Shown here one piece after another: positions 1-7,051 of a stretch of DNA of 11,428 nt (position 1 is its first letter; every line of letters begins with the position of its first letter). The stretch is from contig FR898619.1 in the NCBI GenBank assembly GCA_000437215.1, positions 1 to 11,428 on the forward strand. The letters are read 5' to 3'. The position numbers and the translations under genes are program-made. The notes under the pieces were generated by a model, which did no database searches, was not told where the DNA came from, and was given only the letters and a program-made list of their open reading frames with translations. The stretch comes from Clostridium sp. CAG:440 (GTDB lineage Bacteria; Bacillota; Clostridia; TANB77; CAG-508).

Positions 1-7
1 TATAATA

Positions 8-50
8 TAAAAAAGCTATATTATAAATATTTTATTTACAATATAGCTTA
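8..50 (-). terminator. Rho-independent terminator of spoVS
   Basis: A perfect 10-bp inverted repeat (AAGCTATATT at 13-22, AATATAGCTT at 40-49) lies just past the spoVS stop codon. Read on the minus strand it is followed by a run of T (complement of A at 9-14), the usual intrinsic terminator layout. The loop is 17 nt and AT-only apart from one base. Confidence 0.8.
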
Positions 51-62
51 TATTTATTCTTA

Positions 63-326
63 TTAATTTCTTGATTCAACAATAAGTTTTATACCAGTTC
101 TATCTTCTCCCTCCACTTCAACTTCTGCAAATGCTGGTATACAAACAAGGTCAACACCTGCTGGTGCTACAAAACCTCTTGCAATAGCCACTGCCTTTAC
201 TGCTTGATTTAATGCTCCTGCTCCAATTGCTTGCATTTCTGCTTTACTTGATTCTTTTACTAATCCAGCTATAGCTCCTGCTACTGAATTAGGATTTGAT
301 TTTGATGAAATCTTTAAAATTTCCAT
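63..326 (-). CDS. spoVS: Stage V sporulation protein S (SpoVS)
   Basis: This 87-residue protein matches the SpoVS family along its full length (the Bacillus subtilis protein has 86). Recognisable stretches are MEILKISSKSNPNSVAGAIA at the N-terminus, the central GAGALNQAVKAVAIARGF and the closing GIKLIVES. SpoVS is a small Alba-fold protein that affects septation, spore coat assembly and engulfment in B. subtilis; its biochemical activity is not well defined, although Alba folds bind nucleic acid. The start is the ATG preceded by AGGAGG. In Bacillus it lies next to ymdB, as here, but this gene has its own promoter and terminator. It points to a spore-forming lineage but does not prove sporulation, since homologues occur in non-sporulating bacteria. 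Confidence 0.95.
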   Translation of the reverse strand: MEILKISSKSNPNSVAGAIAGLVKESSKAEMQAIGAGALNQAVKAVAIARGFVAPAGVDLVCIPAFAEVEVEGEDRTGIKLIVESRN

Positions 327-380
327 TTTCTTTTGCCTCCTAAAAATTTATTTTTTGCTATAATCTTTATTGCGTTTTCA

Positions 381-409
381 ATTTTACAATATTTGGAAAT
401 ATTTGTAAA
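381..409 (-). promoter_or_regulatory. Promoter of spoVS with an overlapping imperfect palindrome
   Basis: Read on the minus strand, TTTACA (complement of 404-409) and TAAAAT (complement of 381-386) are separated by exactly 17 nt, a good vegetative sigma-A-type promoter about 55 nt upstream of the ATG. The stretch 383-409 is also an imperfect inverted repeat (TTTACA/TGTAAA arms plus ATATTT/AAATAT, with a one-base bulge) covering most of the promoter, so it could be an operator. No sigma-H box (AGGAWWT...GAAT), known for Bacillus spoVS, was recognised. Confidence 0.6.
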
Positions 410-489
410 TAGTTTTTTGGTAATTTTTTACAGTTTTCATTTGCATTTTTATTTATTTTTCGACATTTTAAGTACTTAATTTGCCAAAA

Positions 490-526
490 TAAAAAGTATA
501 TTACCAAACATGGTATTATACTTTTT
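490..526 (-). terminator. Terminator of the rsmE-ymdB transcription unit
   Basis: A long hairpin (arms 491-505 and 512-526, 15 bp with one mismatch, 6-nt loop) sits six bases past the ymdB stop codon. Both arms begin or end in A5/T5 runs, so it can act on the minus strand to end the seven-gene unit, and the symmetry would also allow function in the other direction. Confidence 0.8.
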
Positions 527-531
527 TATTT

Positions 532-1302
532 TTAAGCCTGTATTCTTTTTATTTTTTTTACTTTATTATTTTTATCATCAATATCAAATAAAACTCCATT
601 TAGCATACAATCCCCATCTGCTATTTTATACCTTTCAGGAAGCGTAGTTTCAAACCTTTTTATTGATGCTAAAATATTCATTCCAATTACAGAATTTATA
701 GGGCCTGTCATTCCAATATCTGTTATATAACCTGTACCTTTTGGTAATATTCTTTCATCAGCAGTTTGAACATGTGTATGTGTACCAAAAATTGCCGTAA
801 CCTTTCCATCTAAAAAATGTCCCATAGCTATTTTTTCAGCAGTTGCTTCTGCATGAAAATCTATAATTATTATATCAGTTTTGCTTTTTATTTCTTCTAA
901 TATTTTTTTTACAACTAAAAATGGATTTTCTGAAAGAACATTAATATCAACTCTTCCAATTAGATTTATAACAGCTATTTTCTTTCCTTTACATTCAAAA
1001 ATGTTATAACCCTTTCCTACAACATCTTCTGGATAATTCGCTGGTCTAATAAGTTTTGGATGATCTATAAATTTAAAAATATCTTTCTTCCCCCATGTAT
1101 GATTCCCCATTGTTATTACATCAATATTTTGTTGTAATATATCATTAAAATTTTTTTCTGTAATTCCCATTCCTTCTGCTACGTTTTCGCCATTACATAT
1201 AATAAAATCTACATTTTCATCTTTTACTATCTTGGGTAATTTAAGTTTTAATTCCCTTATTGCACAATTTCCAACTAAGTCTCCAATTGCTAAAATTTTC
1301 AT
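532..1302 (-). CDS. ymdB: YmdB-family metallophosphoesterase (2',3'-cyclic nucleotide phosphodiesterase)
   Basis: This is a 256-residue calcineurin-like phosphoesterase of the YmdB family. Metal-binding residues are visible in order: D8 in the N-terminal MKILAIGDLVG, E39-N40 in ICNGEN, N67-H68 in MGNHTWG, H150 in DFHAEATAEK, and H175/H177 in GTHTHVQTAD. In Bacillus subtilis YmdB hydrolyses 2',3'-cAMP and related cyclic nucleotides and is needed for biofilm and nanotube formation; that role is carried over by homology. Length matches the family (about 260). The start has AGAAAGAGGG upstream, 25 nt after gmk, so it is probably the last gene of the rsmE unit. spoVS follows, as in Bacillus. It is cytosolic: no signal or membrane segment is seen. 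Confidence 0.93.
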   Translation of the reverse strand: MKILAIGDLVGNCAIRELKLKLPKIVKDENVDFIICNGENVAEGMGITEKNFNDILQQNIDVITMGNHTWGKKDIFKFIDHPKLIRPANYPEDVVGKGYNIFECKGKKIAVINLIGRVDINVLSENPFLVVKKILEEIKSKTDIIIIDFHAEATAEKIAMGHFLDGKVTAIFGTHTHVQTADERILPKGTGYITDIGMTGPINSVIGMNILASIKRFETTLPERYKIADGDCMLNGVLFDIDDKNNKVKKIKRIQA

Positions 1303-1327
1303 TTATTTCCCTCTTTCTAATAAGAAA

Positions 1328-1897
1328 CTATTTATTTTCAAGCTTTAATTCACTTTCAATTATTGTCATTATAATTTTTACAGTTTTTTCTAAATCATTA
1401 TTTTTTAACACATAATCATATAAATTTATTCTTGACTCTTCATAATCAAATCTATTTAATCTTAAAATAACTTCTTGTGGACTTGGTTTATCAATTCTTG
1501 TTTCTAATCTTCTTTTTAATTCCTCTTTTGGCACTCTTAAAAAGATTGTTACAACTTTTGTATCATTTTTCAAAAGATCAATTAAATGTTCTGTTCCATT
1601 AACATCTATGTCTTTTACAATTATTTTACCACTTGCAATTTTTTCATTTAACAATTTTCTTGAGGTTCCATAATAGTTATCATGATGAATGTCATATTCG
1701 TAAAATTCATTATTTGCAATCATCTCCTCAAATTCTGCCTTTGAAACAAAATGGTAAGTTCCACCTTTTACATCTCCTTCTCTCATTGGTCTAGATGTAA
1801 AAGATGGAAGTGATTCTACATTTTCCATCCTTTTTATTAGTTCTTTTTTTATTGTATCTTTTCCTGCTCCTGCTACTCCAGATAATATTACTAGCAT
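1328..1897 (-). CDS. gmk: Guanylate kinase
   Basis: Guanylate kinase transfers phosphate from ATP to GMP to give GDP, a step of guanine nucleotide synthesis. The 189-residue length is typical. The P-loop is at residues 7-15 as GVAGAGKDT, a variant of the common GPSGVGKGT. The GMP-binding segment TSRPMREGDVKGGTYHFVS is at 34-52, and the lid arginines are in RLETRIDKPSPQEVILRL. The start ATG overlaps the rpoZ stop by 7 nt (ATGCTAG), which suggests translational coupling. In many Firmicutes the order is yicC-remA-gmk-rpoZ; here rpoZ comes first. The variant P-loop keeps the essential lysine, so activity is expected. Confidence 0.93.
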   Translation of the reverse strand: MLVILSGVAGAGKDTIKKELIKRMENVESLPSFTSRPMREGDVKGGTYHFVSKAEFEEMIANNEFYEYDIHHDNYYGTSRKLLNEKIASGKIIVKDIDVNGTEHLIDLLKNDTKVVTIFLRVPKEELKRRLETRIDKPSPQEVILRLNRFDYEESRINLYDYVLKNNDLEKTVKIIMTIIESELKLENK

Positions 1898-2079
1898 ATA
1901 GTTACCTTCCCTTCAGCTATTTCATTTGCAGCAAGTGTAACTGGTGACTCTTCTTTAACATCTGTAAGCACCTTTGCTCCTGCAGCAATTTGTCTTGCTC
2001 TTTTTGAAGTAGCTATAACTAATTCATATCTGTTTTTTGATTTTGTTAGCAATTCACTAACACTTGGTTTTACCATCAT
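1891..2079 (-). CDS. rpoZ: DNA-directed RNA polymerase omega subunit
   Basis: This small 62-residue protein is the omega subunit, which helps fold and assemble the beta' subunit of RNA polymerase. The N-terminal MVKPSVSELLTKSKNRYELV, the following ATSKRARQIAAGA block and the EESPVTLAANEIAEGK segment are the conserved parts of the family. Two ATG codons stand side by side (MMVKP) behind a strong AGGAGG; either could serve. It ends inside the first codons of gmk, with a 7-nt overlap, and starts 19 nt after remA. The length is at the short end of the usual 60-90 residues. Nothing suggests disruption. Confidence 0.92.
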   Translation of the reverse strand: MMVKPSVSELLTKSKNRYELVIATSKRARQIAAGAKVLTDVKEESPVTLAANEIAEGKVTIC

Positions 2080-2098
2080 AATTTTTTCCTCCTAAAAA

Positions 2099-2353
2099 TT
2101 AATTTTCTTCTTGATCTATGTCTTTATCTACTCTTCCTGCAACAGTTTCTGGTTGAACAGCTGATAATATTATGTGCCCTGAATCCATAATTAAAACTGC
2201 CCTTGTCCTTCTTCCATATGTTGCATCTACTGCTGTCTTATTATCTTTTGCTTCTTGTACCATTCTTTTTATTGGTGCAGATTCTGGACTAACAATTGCA
2301 ACAATTCTTTGTGCAGAAACAATGTTTCCAAAACCTATATTTACTAATTGCAT
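2099..2353 (-). CDS. remA: RemA/DUF370 regulatory protein
   Basis: RemA (extracellular matrix regulatory protein, DUF370) is a small DNA-binding regulator that in Bacillus subtilis activates matrix and osmoprotection operons. The 84-residue sequence fits along its length: MQLVNIGFGNIVSAQRIVAI at the N-terminus, SPESAPIKRMVQEAKDNK, the basic ATYGRRTRAVLIMDSGHI, then LSAVQPETVAGR. I chose the ATG at 2353 because AAGGAG lies at the right distance before it. A TTG seven codons further upstream (2374) would place the ribosome binding site inside the coding region and overlap the yicC stop, so it is rejected. It sits between yicC and rpoZ, a conserved Firmicute neighbourhood. Confidence 0.93.
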   Translation of the reverse strand: MQLVNIGFGNIVSAQRIVAIVSPESAPIKRMVQEAKDNKTAVDATYGRRTRAVLIMDSGHIILSAVQPETVAGRVDKDIDQEEN

Positions 2354-2366
2354 AAAATCACTCCTT

Positions 2367-3242
2367 TTATTCAATATTTTGTATTTGTTCTCTTATGTTT
2401 TCTAGTTCAGTTTTTATATCAATTACATTATTGGTAATTTCTAAGTTATTTGCTTTAGAACCTATTGTGTTTGTTTCTCTATTCATCTCTTGTATTAAAA
2501 AATCTAATTTTTTTCCTACTGCTTGATCAGTATTAATCAAATTTCTAAATTGTCCTATGTGACTTTTAAGCCTTGTTACTTCTTCTTGTACTGAACATTT
2601 ATCTGCATATATTACAACTTCTTGTGCAATTCTTGTTTTATCTATTTCTTCTGTTTTTAATAATTCTTTTATTCTTTCTTCTAATTTTACTACATATTCT
2701 TCAATAAGTCCAGTAGATTTAGCTGATATTTCCATTGTTTTATTTTCAACATATTCCAATCTTTGTAATAAATCACAAGATATTTTTTCACCTTCTTGTT
2801 TTCTCATATTAACTAAATTGTCTATAGCATTATTAACTGTATTTAATAATTCATTTTTTATAGTTTCATCATCACTATTTGATTTAATAGTTAATACATC
2901 TGGAAATTTTGAAATATCTGTAACCTCAATATTTGCTAATATATTTTCTTCTTTAGCTAAATTTTTAAGTTCTTTTATATACATTTTTGCAATTTCTTTA
3001 TTAATTTTTATTTCATTTGCTTCACTACTGCTATTTTCATAAGTTATAAATACATCTATTTTTCCTCTTGATATTTTTGACAATATTTGTTTTTTTACAT
3101 CTTCTTCTAAATAACTTATTACTCTTGGCATTTTTATATTTACATCTGAATATCTATGATTTACGCTCTTTATTTCCACCTGATATTGTCTTAACCCCAT
3201 TTGCATAGTACTTTTACCATAACCTGTCATACTTTTAATCAT
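2367..3242 (-). CDS. yicC: YicC/YloC-family endoribonuclease
   Basis: This 291-residue protein has the family's diagnostic N-terminus MIKSMTGYGK and the conserved C-terminal region with QEVVIYADKCSVQEEVTRLKSH and GKKLDFLIQEMNRETNTIGSK stretches (given here only as markers: ADKCSVQEE and FLIQEMNRE). The N-terminal YicC domain and the C-terminal DUF1732 domain are both complete. Escherichia coli YicC and Bacillus YloC have been described as endoribonucleases acting in RNA turnover; that function is inferred by family. The start ATG overlaps the stop of the preceding membrane protein gene by 8 nt. A central coiled-coil-like stretch (roughly residues 130-200, rich in E, K and L) is typical. It is followed by remA after a 13-nt gap. 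Confidence 0.92.
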   Translation of the reverse strand: MIKSMTGYGKSTMQMGLRQYQVEIKSVNHRYSDVNIKMPRVISYLEEDVKKQILSKISRGKIDVFITYENSSSEANEIKINKEIAKMYIKELKNLAKEENILANIEVTDISKFPDVLTIKSNSDDETIKNELLNTVNNAIDNLVNMRKQEGEKISCDLLQRLEYVENKTMEISAKSTGLIEEYVVKLEERIKELLKTEEIDKTRIAQEVVIYADKCSVQEEVTRLKSHIGQFRNLINTDQAVGKKLDFLIQEMNRETNTIGSKANNLEITNNVIDIKTELENIREQIQNIE

Positions 3243-4233
3243 TTAATTTTACCTCTTCTTTTCTTGGTCTTCCTCTTTTTCTTTTTGGCTTTTCTTCTAC
3301 TTTCTCTTCATCATTTAATGTTTTTTTACCTTCATCTTTTTTTGCATCTTTGTTTTCAACAGAATCACTTTTCTTTTTAACAGTTTTTTTAGTTTTATTC
3401 TCTGTTATTGGTTCATCTTCTTGTGTAACTATTTTTTTAGGTCTTCCTCTTTTCTTCGGTTTATTTTCTACATTTGCAATAACTTCATTTTTTTCTTTAT
3501 TTGCACTTTTTTCATCTTTATTTTTTTCTTTACTTAAAGCTTCTTTATTTACTTTGTTTTGGCTTTTACTTATTTTATCTGTTTTAACAGTTTTAGTTGT
3601 TGTTTTCTTTTTTCCTTTTGGCAATTTTTCTTTTGATGTTTTTGTGTTTTTTAATTCTTTTTTATTAGATTCTTCATTTTTTTCTTGTTCTTCATCTTCT
3701 TTTTTCCTTTTTGTTGCTTCTTTTTTTACCGGTTCATCTTTTTTTACAATTTCAGGAATATCACTTAAGCTATTTAAATACTCCTTCTTACCTTTAGTAT
3801 AAATTAATATAGATTTTAATACATAATATATTGAAAAAATATATGAAGATGTTAGCATATATAATTTAAAATCTAAATTATACACTTTAATTACATATGA
3901 AACAGACAAGCTATGTGCAGCAACAACAATAAGCTCTATAAAATGTGCTAAATATTTTCCACTTTCTTTTTTGTATGCAATTTCTAATAAAATAAGACTT
4001 ATTCCTAGTAGTATTGTTGTCATTACTTGCATTATTTTTTCAAATGTAAAAGAATCAAATTTACCATATGATACATTAATTCCCATTAAATACACCATTA
4101 TTAATATTGCAATAATTAAATTATAAAATATATTTTTTAGTAAATTTTTATTAGCTTCTTTAGAAATTTTTGTATTAGAATCTTTAATTACTACATTTTG
4201 ATTTAAATTCTTTTCTTCTGTTTTGTTTTTCAT
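3235..4233 (-). CDS. Putative four-helix membrane protein with lysine-rich tail and two AT-hooks
   Basis: I do not recognise this 332-residue protein as a named family. Residues 1-33 are polar and lysine-rich; four hydrophobic segments follow at about 35-54, 67-87, 95-115 and 123-145. Residues 147-332 form a highly charged, low-complexity tail of K, E, N, T and S that should be disordered. With an even number of helices both ends probably face the cytosol. The tail carries two AT-hook cores, RGRP at 262-265 (KKRGRPKK) and 320-323 (KRGRPRK), a motif known to insert into the minor groove of AT-rich DNA. The start has GTGAGGG upstream, 15 nt after rsmE; the stop overlaps yicC. An inference is a membrane-attached DNA-binding protein; the tail could also bind RNA or ribosomes, or be charged low-complexity sequence without specific partner. 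Confidence 0.8.
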   Translation of the reverse strand: MKNKTEEKNLNQNVVIKDSNTKISKEANKNLLKNIFYNLIIAILIMVYLMGINVSYGKFDSFTFEKIMQVMTTILLGISLILLEIAYKKESGKYLAHFIELIVVAAHSLSVSYVIKVYNLDFKLYMLTSSYIFSIYYVLKSILIYTKGKKEYLNSLSDIPEIVKKDEPVKKEATKRKKEDEEQEKNEESNKKELKNTKTSKEKLPKGKKKTTTKTVKTDKISKSQNKVNKEALSKEKNKDEKSANKEKNEVIANVENKPKKRGRPKKIVTQEDEPITENKTKKTVKKKSDSVENKDAKKDEGKKTLNDEEKVEEKPKRKRGRPRKEEVKLND

Positions 4234-4248
4234 TTATTTCCCTCACTT

Positions 4249-4993
4249 CTATATTTCTAATTCATACATTATGTTACTTAATACATTTAATGCAACAGTT
4301 TCTGTTCTTAAAATTCTATTTCCTAATGTAATTACTTTTGCTCCACTTTCCTCTAAAAGTTTTACATCATCTTCATCTAGCCCACCTTCTGGGCCAATAA
4401 TTATGCCAATATTTTTTTGATTATATTCTTTTATTTTTTTTAATTCACTTTTTAATGTTCTTTCTTTTTCTTTTTCATATGCTACAAGTATAATATCATA
4501 ATTTTGTATTATATTGCAAATTAATTTTACATTTGTTATATTGTTTATTTTTGGTATAATATCTCTTTTACATTGTTTTGCAGCTACTTCAGCAATCTTT
4601 TGCCATCTTTGTATTTTCTTTTCTTTATCTTTTTCATTTAATTTTACAATACATCTCTTCATTTCAACTGGTGTAATATCATATGCCCCAAGTTCAACTG
4701 ATTTTTGTATTATATATTCCATTTTATCTGCTTTAGGTAACCCTTGAAATATTGTAACTTTAATATCAGTTTCTACATTACTTCTTAAGTTTTCCAATAT
4801 ATTACATTCAATTTCTTCTTTTTCTATTTTATTTATTTCACATAAATAATTTTTGCTTGTTTCACTATTACATATTTCAATATGTTCACCTTTTTGACAT
4901 CTTAGAACATTTTTTATATGATTCACATCTTGTCCGAGTAATATAAATTTTATTTTCTTTTATTTGCTCTGATTTAACAAAAAACTTTGGCAT
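4249..4993 (-). CDS. rsmE: 16S rRNA m3U1498 methyltransferase RsmE, frameshifted near its 5' end
   Basis: RsmE methylates N3 of U1498 in 16S rRNA using S-adenosylmethionine. The C-terminal SPOUT knot is clear: IGIIIGPEGGLDEDD, then ITLGNRILRTETVALNVLS. The N-terminal PUA-like part is split. An ATG at 4993 behind AAAGGAG starts MPKFFVKSEQIKENKIYIT, a typical RsmE N-terminus, but the rest (GQDVNHIKNVLRC onward) lies in the +1 frame. One extra base at about 4936 (plus-strand g) explains it; without it the product would be 247 residues, the normal size. As written, only an ORF from GTG at 4926 (225 residues, no good ribosome binding site) is open. This may be a sequencing or assembly error, a real mutation, or ribosomal frameshifting. 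It is the first gene of the unit. Confidence 0.85.
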
Positions 4994-5028
4994 TTTTGCT
5001 CCTTTTTTTATTTTATTTTTACTTTGCT

Positions 5029-5037
5029 ATTATATCA
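5029..5037 (-). promoter_or_regulatory. Extended -10 promoter of the rsmE-ymdB unit
   Basis: On the minus strand TGATATAAT is an exact extended -10 element (TGnTATAAT), 35 nt upstream of the rsmE ATG at 4993. No good -35 box is visible at 17 nt; TTGTGG lies 20 nt upstream. It falls between the rubrerythrin terminator and rsmE, where a promoter is needed. Confidence 0.55.
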
Positions 5038-5058
5038 CATATTTTTAAAATTTGCCAC

Positions 5059-5105
5059 AAAAAAAGAAATTATATGTATATTTTCTCATATAATCTCCTT
5101 TTTTT
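5059..5105 (-). terminator. Terminator of rubrerythrin gene
   Basis: Arms 5059-5076 and 5087-5105 form an AT-rich stem of about 18 bp (ATTATATG/CATATAAT core, then G-U and A-T pairs, then A7/T7) with a 10-nt loop, starting nine bases past the rubrerythrin stop. The T7 run on the minus strand completes an intrinsic terminator, and the symmetric A7/T7 ends would allow it to work both ways. Confidence 0.7.
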
Positions 5106-5113
5106 ACACTTTA

Positions 5114-5656
5114 TTAATAATTTTCAGCTTTAATTTCAAAATATGCTTTTGGATGGCTACATACAGGACATATTTCTGGAGCTTTCTTTCCAATTACTAT
5201 ATGTCCGCAATTTCTGCATTTCCAAATTCTATCTCCATCTTTACTAAATACCAAATCACCTTTTACGTTTTCTAGTAATTTTTTGTATCTTTCTTCATGC
5301 TCTTTTTCTATTTTTCCAACAGCCTCAAATAAATATGCGATATGATCAAATCCTTCTTCTTTGGCTTCTTTTGCCATTTTTACATACATATCTGTCCATT
5401 CGAAGTTTTCTCCTTGTGCTGCTGCTTTTAAGTTTTCTTCTGTAGATGGTATTTCTCCTCCGTTTAATAATTTAAACCACATTTTTGCATGTTCTTTCTC
5501 ATTATCAGCTGTTTCTTGAAATATAGCAGCAATTTGTTCATATCCTTCTTTTTTTGCCTTACTTGCAAAATATGTATATTTATTTCTTGCTTGTGATTCT
5601 CCTGCAAATGCTTCCATTAAATTTTTTTCAGTTTTTGTTCCTTTTATGTTTTCCAT
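5114..5656 (-). CDS. rbr: Rubrerythrin
   Basis: Rubrerythrin is a cytosolic non-haem di-iron peroxidase that protects anaerobes by reducing hydrogen peroxide, receiving electrons through its rubredoxin domain. The 180-residue protein has the ferritin-like four-helix domain (about 1-135) with ligands E20, E53 and H56 (EKEHAKM), E97, E117 and H120 (EKEHEERY). The C-terminal rubredoxin-like domain has C147-x2-C150 and C163-x2-C166 for one iron. Domain order and length match the classic Desulfovibrio type. It has its own promoter, a strong AGGAGG site and its own terminator, so it is likely monocistronic. Peroxide control through PerR would be usual, but I see no convincing PerR box. Confidence 0.96.
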   Translation of the reverse strand: MENIKGTKTEKNLMEAFAGESQARNKYTYFASKAKKEGYEQIAAIFQETADNEKEHAKMWFKLLNGGEIPSTEENLKAAAQGENFEWTDMYVKMAKEAKEEGFDHIAYLFEAVGKIEKEHEERYKKLLENVKGDLVFSKDGDRIWKCRNCGHIVIGKKAPEICPVCSHPKAYFEIKAENY

Positions 5657-5684
5657 ATAAAATACCTCCTAATTAATTTATTAT

Positions 5685-5713
5685 TTTATAACATATATTT
5701 ACAAATTTTTCAA
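5685..5713 (-). promoter_or_regulatory. Promoter of rubrerythrin gene
   Basis: On the minus strand TTGAAA (complement of 5708-5713), a 17-nt spacer and TATAAA (complement of 5685-5690) with an upstream TG (extended -10 form TGTTATAAA) make a strong sigma-A-type promoter 28 nt before the start codon. The -35 box overlaps the stop codon of the NhaC-type gene (5710-5712). Confidence 0.7.
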
Positions 5714-7035
5714 GATATTTTATAAGTTTTACTTTTCCTAAGTGCCAAAATAATATAAAAAATAAGTAAAAATATACTATTTACTGAAAATAGCAATATT
5801 AAAAATACAGAAAAATTTTGTGATATACATCCTGTATCATATGCCATACTAATCATCAACATGAATGCTGTATTATATGGAAGTAAGCCTGGTACAGCAC
5901 AAGATAATCCATCAAATATATTTGCTTTTTCTATTTGTGTTTTATTTTTAAAGCATTTATTTATAAACTTACTAATTAATGACATTGCTGCAGTATTATT
6001 TGCTACCATTAATACTGACAATATAATAATTGCAATTCCTAAAAAATTACTCTTTTTTTCACTTTTTAAATTTTTATTAGCTATATTTTCCAATGTTTCC
6101 TCTGGAATAAATCCTGTTAATATAAATAAAAAAATCCAAAATATTATTACTCCAAATACTCCTTCTATTCCTGTTACAATGCAACTATTAGAGCATAGTA
6201 ATTCTTCTATATTAATAAATCCAAACAATACAGCTATTACAATAGCAGCCATATCGCATACAAGTAAAACCGAAATAATATCTTTTTTCTTTATAAGTAA
6301 TATTGCCATTATTATAAATGTTAACATCATTACTAAAGGAGACAATGAATAGTTATATTCTAACACTATAGTATTATTAGGTATAAAATAATATCCTAAT
6401 ATAATATAAACTATACAAGATAATCCAAAACAAATTAATGAAATCTTTGCTCTTTGTTTTAATGTTTCATATAATTCTACTTTCATTGTATTTATTGAAA
6501 TTATAGTAGTATCAGATATTGGCGATAAATTATCTCCAAAAAAACTCCCACAGACTATTGCTCCTAATATTAAAGCAGGATTACAATTTATTATTGTAGT
6601 TAATGGTAAAAATATTGGAACTGCCATTGAAATTGTTCCTGTTGACGTTCCAATAGAAGTTGAAACCAAACAACAAATTATAAAAACAATTAGAGGAAAA
6701 AATCTAACGTCTATTCCCATATTAATAAATAACATTAAAAATGCATTAGACACTCCTGTACTTTTTAGTATACTAGACAATATTCCTGCTAATACAAAAA
6801 TTATTATACAATTTATTAAAACATTATTTTTTAAATGTTGAATACATTTTTCTCCAAATTCCCCCTTATTTTTGGTTAAAACAAATGCTAAAAACATAGA
6901 GAAAAAGCCACCTATCCAAAATGTTTTTAATGATGCTTTATTATTTATAACAAAAAAAATTATACATATAATAAAAAAGACAATTGGCATAAACATTAAA
7001 TGATTTTGTTTTTTTGATTCGATATTTTTGTTCAT
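5710..7035 (-). CDS. NhaC-family Na+/H+ antiporter-like membrane transporter
   Basis: This 441-residue integral membrane protein has about 10-12 hydrophobic segments spread over its length. Two family signatures are visible: STSIGTSTGT at 125-134 and GSFFGDNLSPISDTT at 163-177, the latter closely resembling the GxxFGDkmSPlSDTT motif of NhaC and related ion transporters. NhaC proteins exchange sodium for protons; some relatives (e.g. malate-lactate antiporters) move organic acids, so the substrate is not certain. A second, weaker repeat of the motif type (GLSCAVPGLLPYNTAFML) lies near the C-terminus, as usual in this superfamily. It starts with GGAG 7 nt upstream, 16 nt after the nucleotidyltransferase-like gene, so they are likely co-transcribed. 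No terminator is seen at its end. Confidence 0.85.
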   Translation of the reverse strand: MNKNIESKKQNHLMFMPIVFFIICIIFFVINNKASLKTFWIGGFFSMFLAFVLTKNKGEFGEKCIQHLKNNVLINCIIIFVLAGILSSILKSTGVSNAFLMLFINMGIDVRFFPLIVFIICCLVSTSIGTSTGTISMAVPIFLPLTTIINCNPALILGAIVCGSFFGDNLSPISDTTIISINTMKVELYETLKQRAKISLICFGLSCIVYIILGYYFIPNNTIVLEYNYSLSPLVMMLTFIIMAILLIKKKDIISVLLVCDMAAIVIAVLFGFINIEELLCSNSCIVTGIEGVFGVIIFWIFLFILTGFIPEETLENIANKNLKSEKKSNFLGIAIIILSVLMVANNTAAMSLISKFINKCFKNKTQIEKANIFDGLSCAVPGLLPYNTAFMLMISMAYDTGCISQNFSVFLILLFSVNSIFLLIFYIILALRKSKTYKIS

Positions 7036-7051
7036 ATAATTACTCCATATT

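Noticed and set aside
2354..2374. A seven-codon N-terminal extension of RemA from a TTG
   Set aside because: The extension contains the AAGGAG site itself and overlaps the yicC stop; the ATG at 2353 fits the family N-terminus.
3350..3802. A 150-codon plus-strand ORF rich in F, S and L
   Set aside because: It is the antisense of the lysine/glutamate-rich tail of the membrane protein, whose codons read as F, L and S on the other strand; no ribosome binding site.
5052..5096. A 14-codon minus-strand ORF (MRKYTYNFFFCGKF) preceded by AAAGGAG
   Set aside because: It lies inside the rubrerythrin terminator hairpin; the ribosome-site-like sequence is part of the stem, so chance is the better explanation.
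5657..5709. A possible PerR box (TTATAA...TAATAA) in front of rubrerythrin
   Set aside because: It does not fit the 7-1-7 inverted repeat spacing and is expected by chance in this AT-rich sequence.
5861..6352. A 163-codon plus-strand ORF
   Set aside because: Antisense shadow of the NhaC-type transporter, which has clear family motifs, a ribosome binding site and proper spacing.
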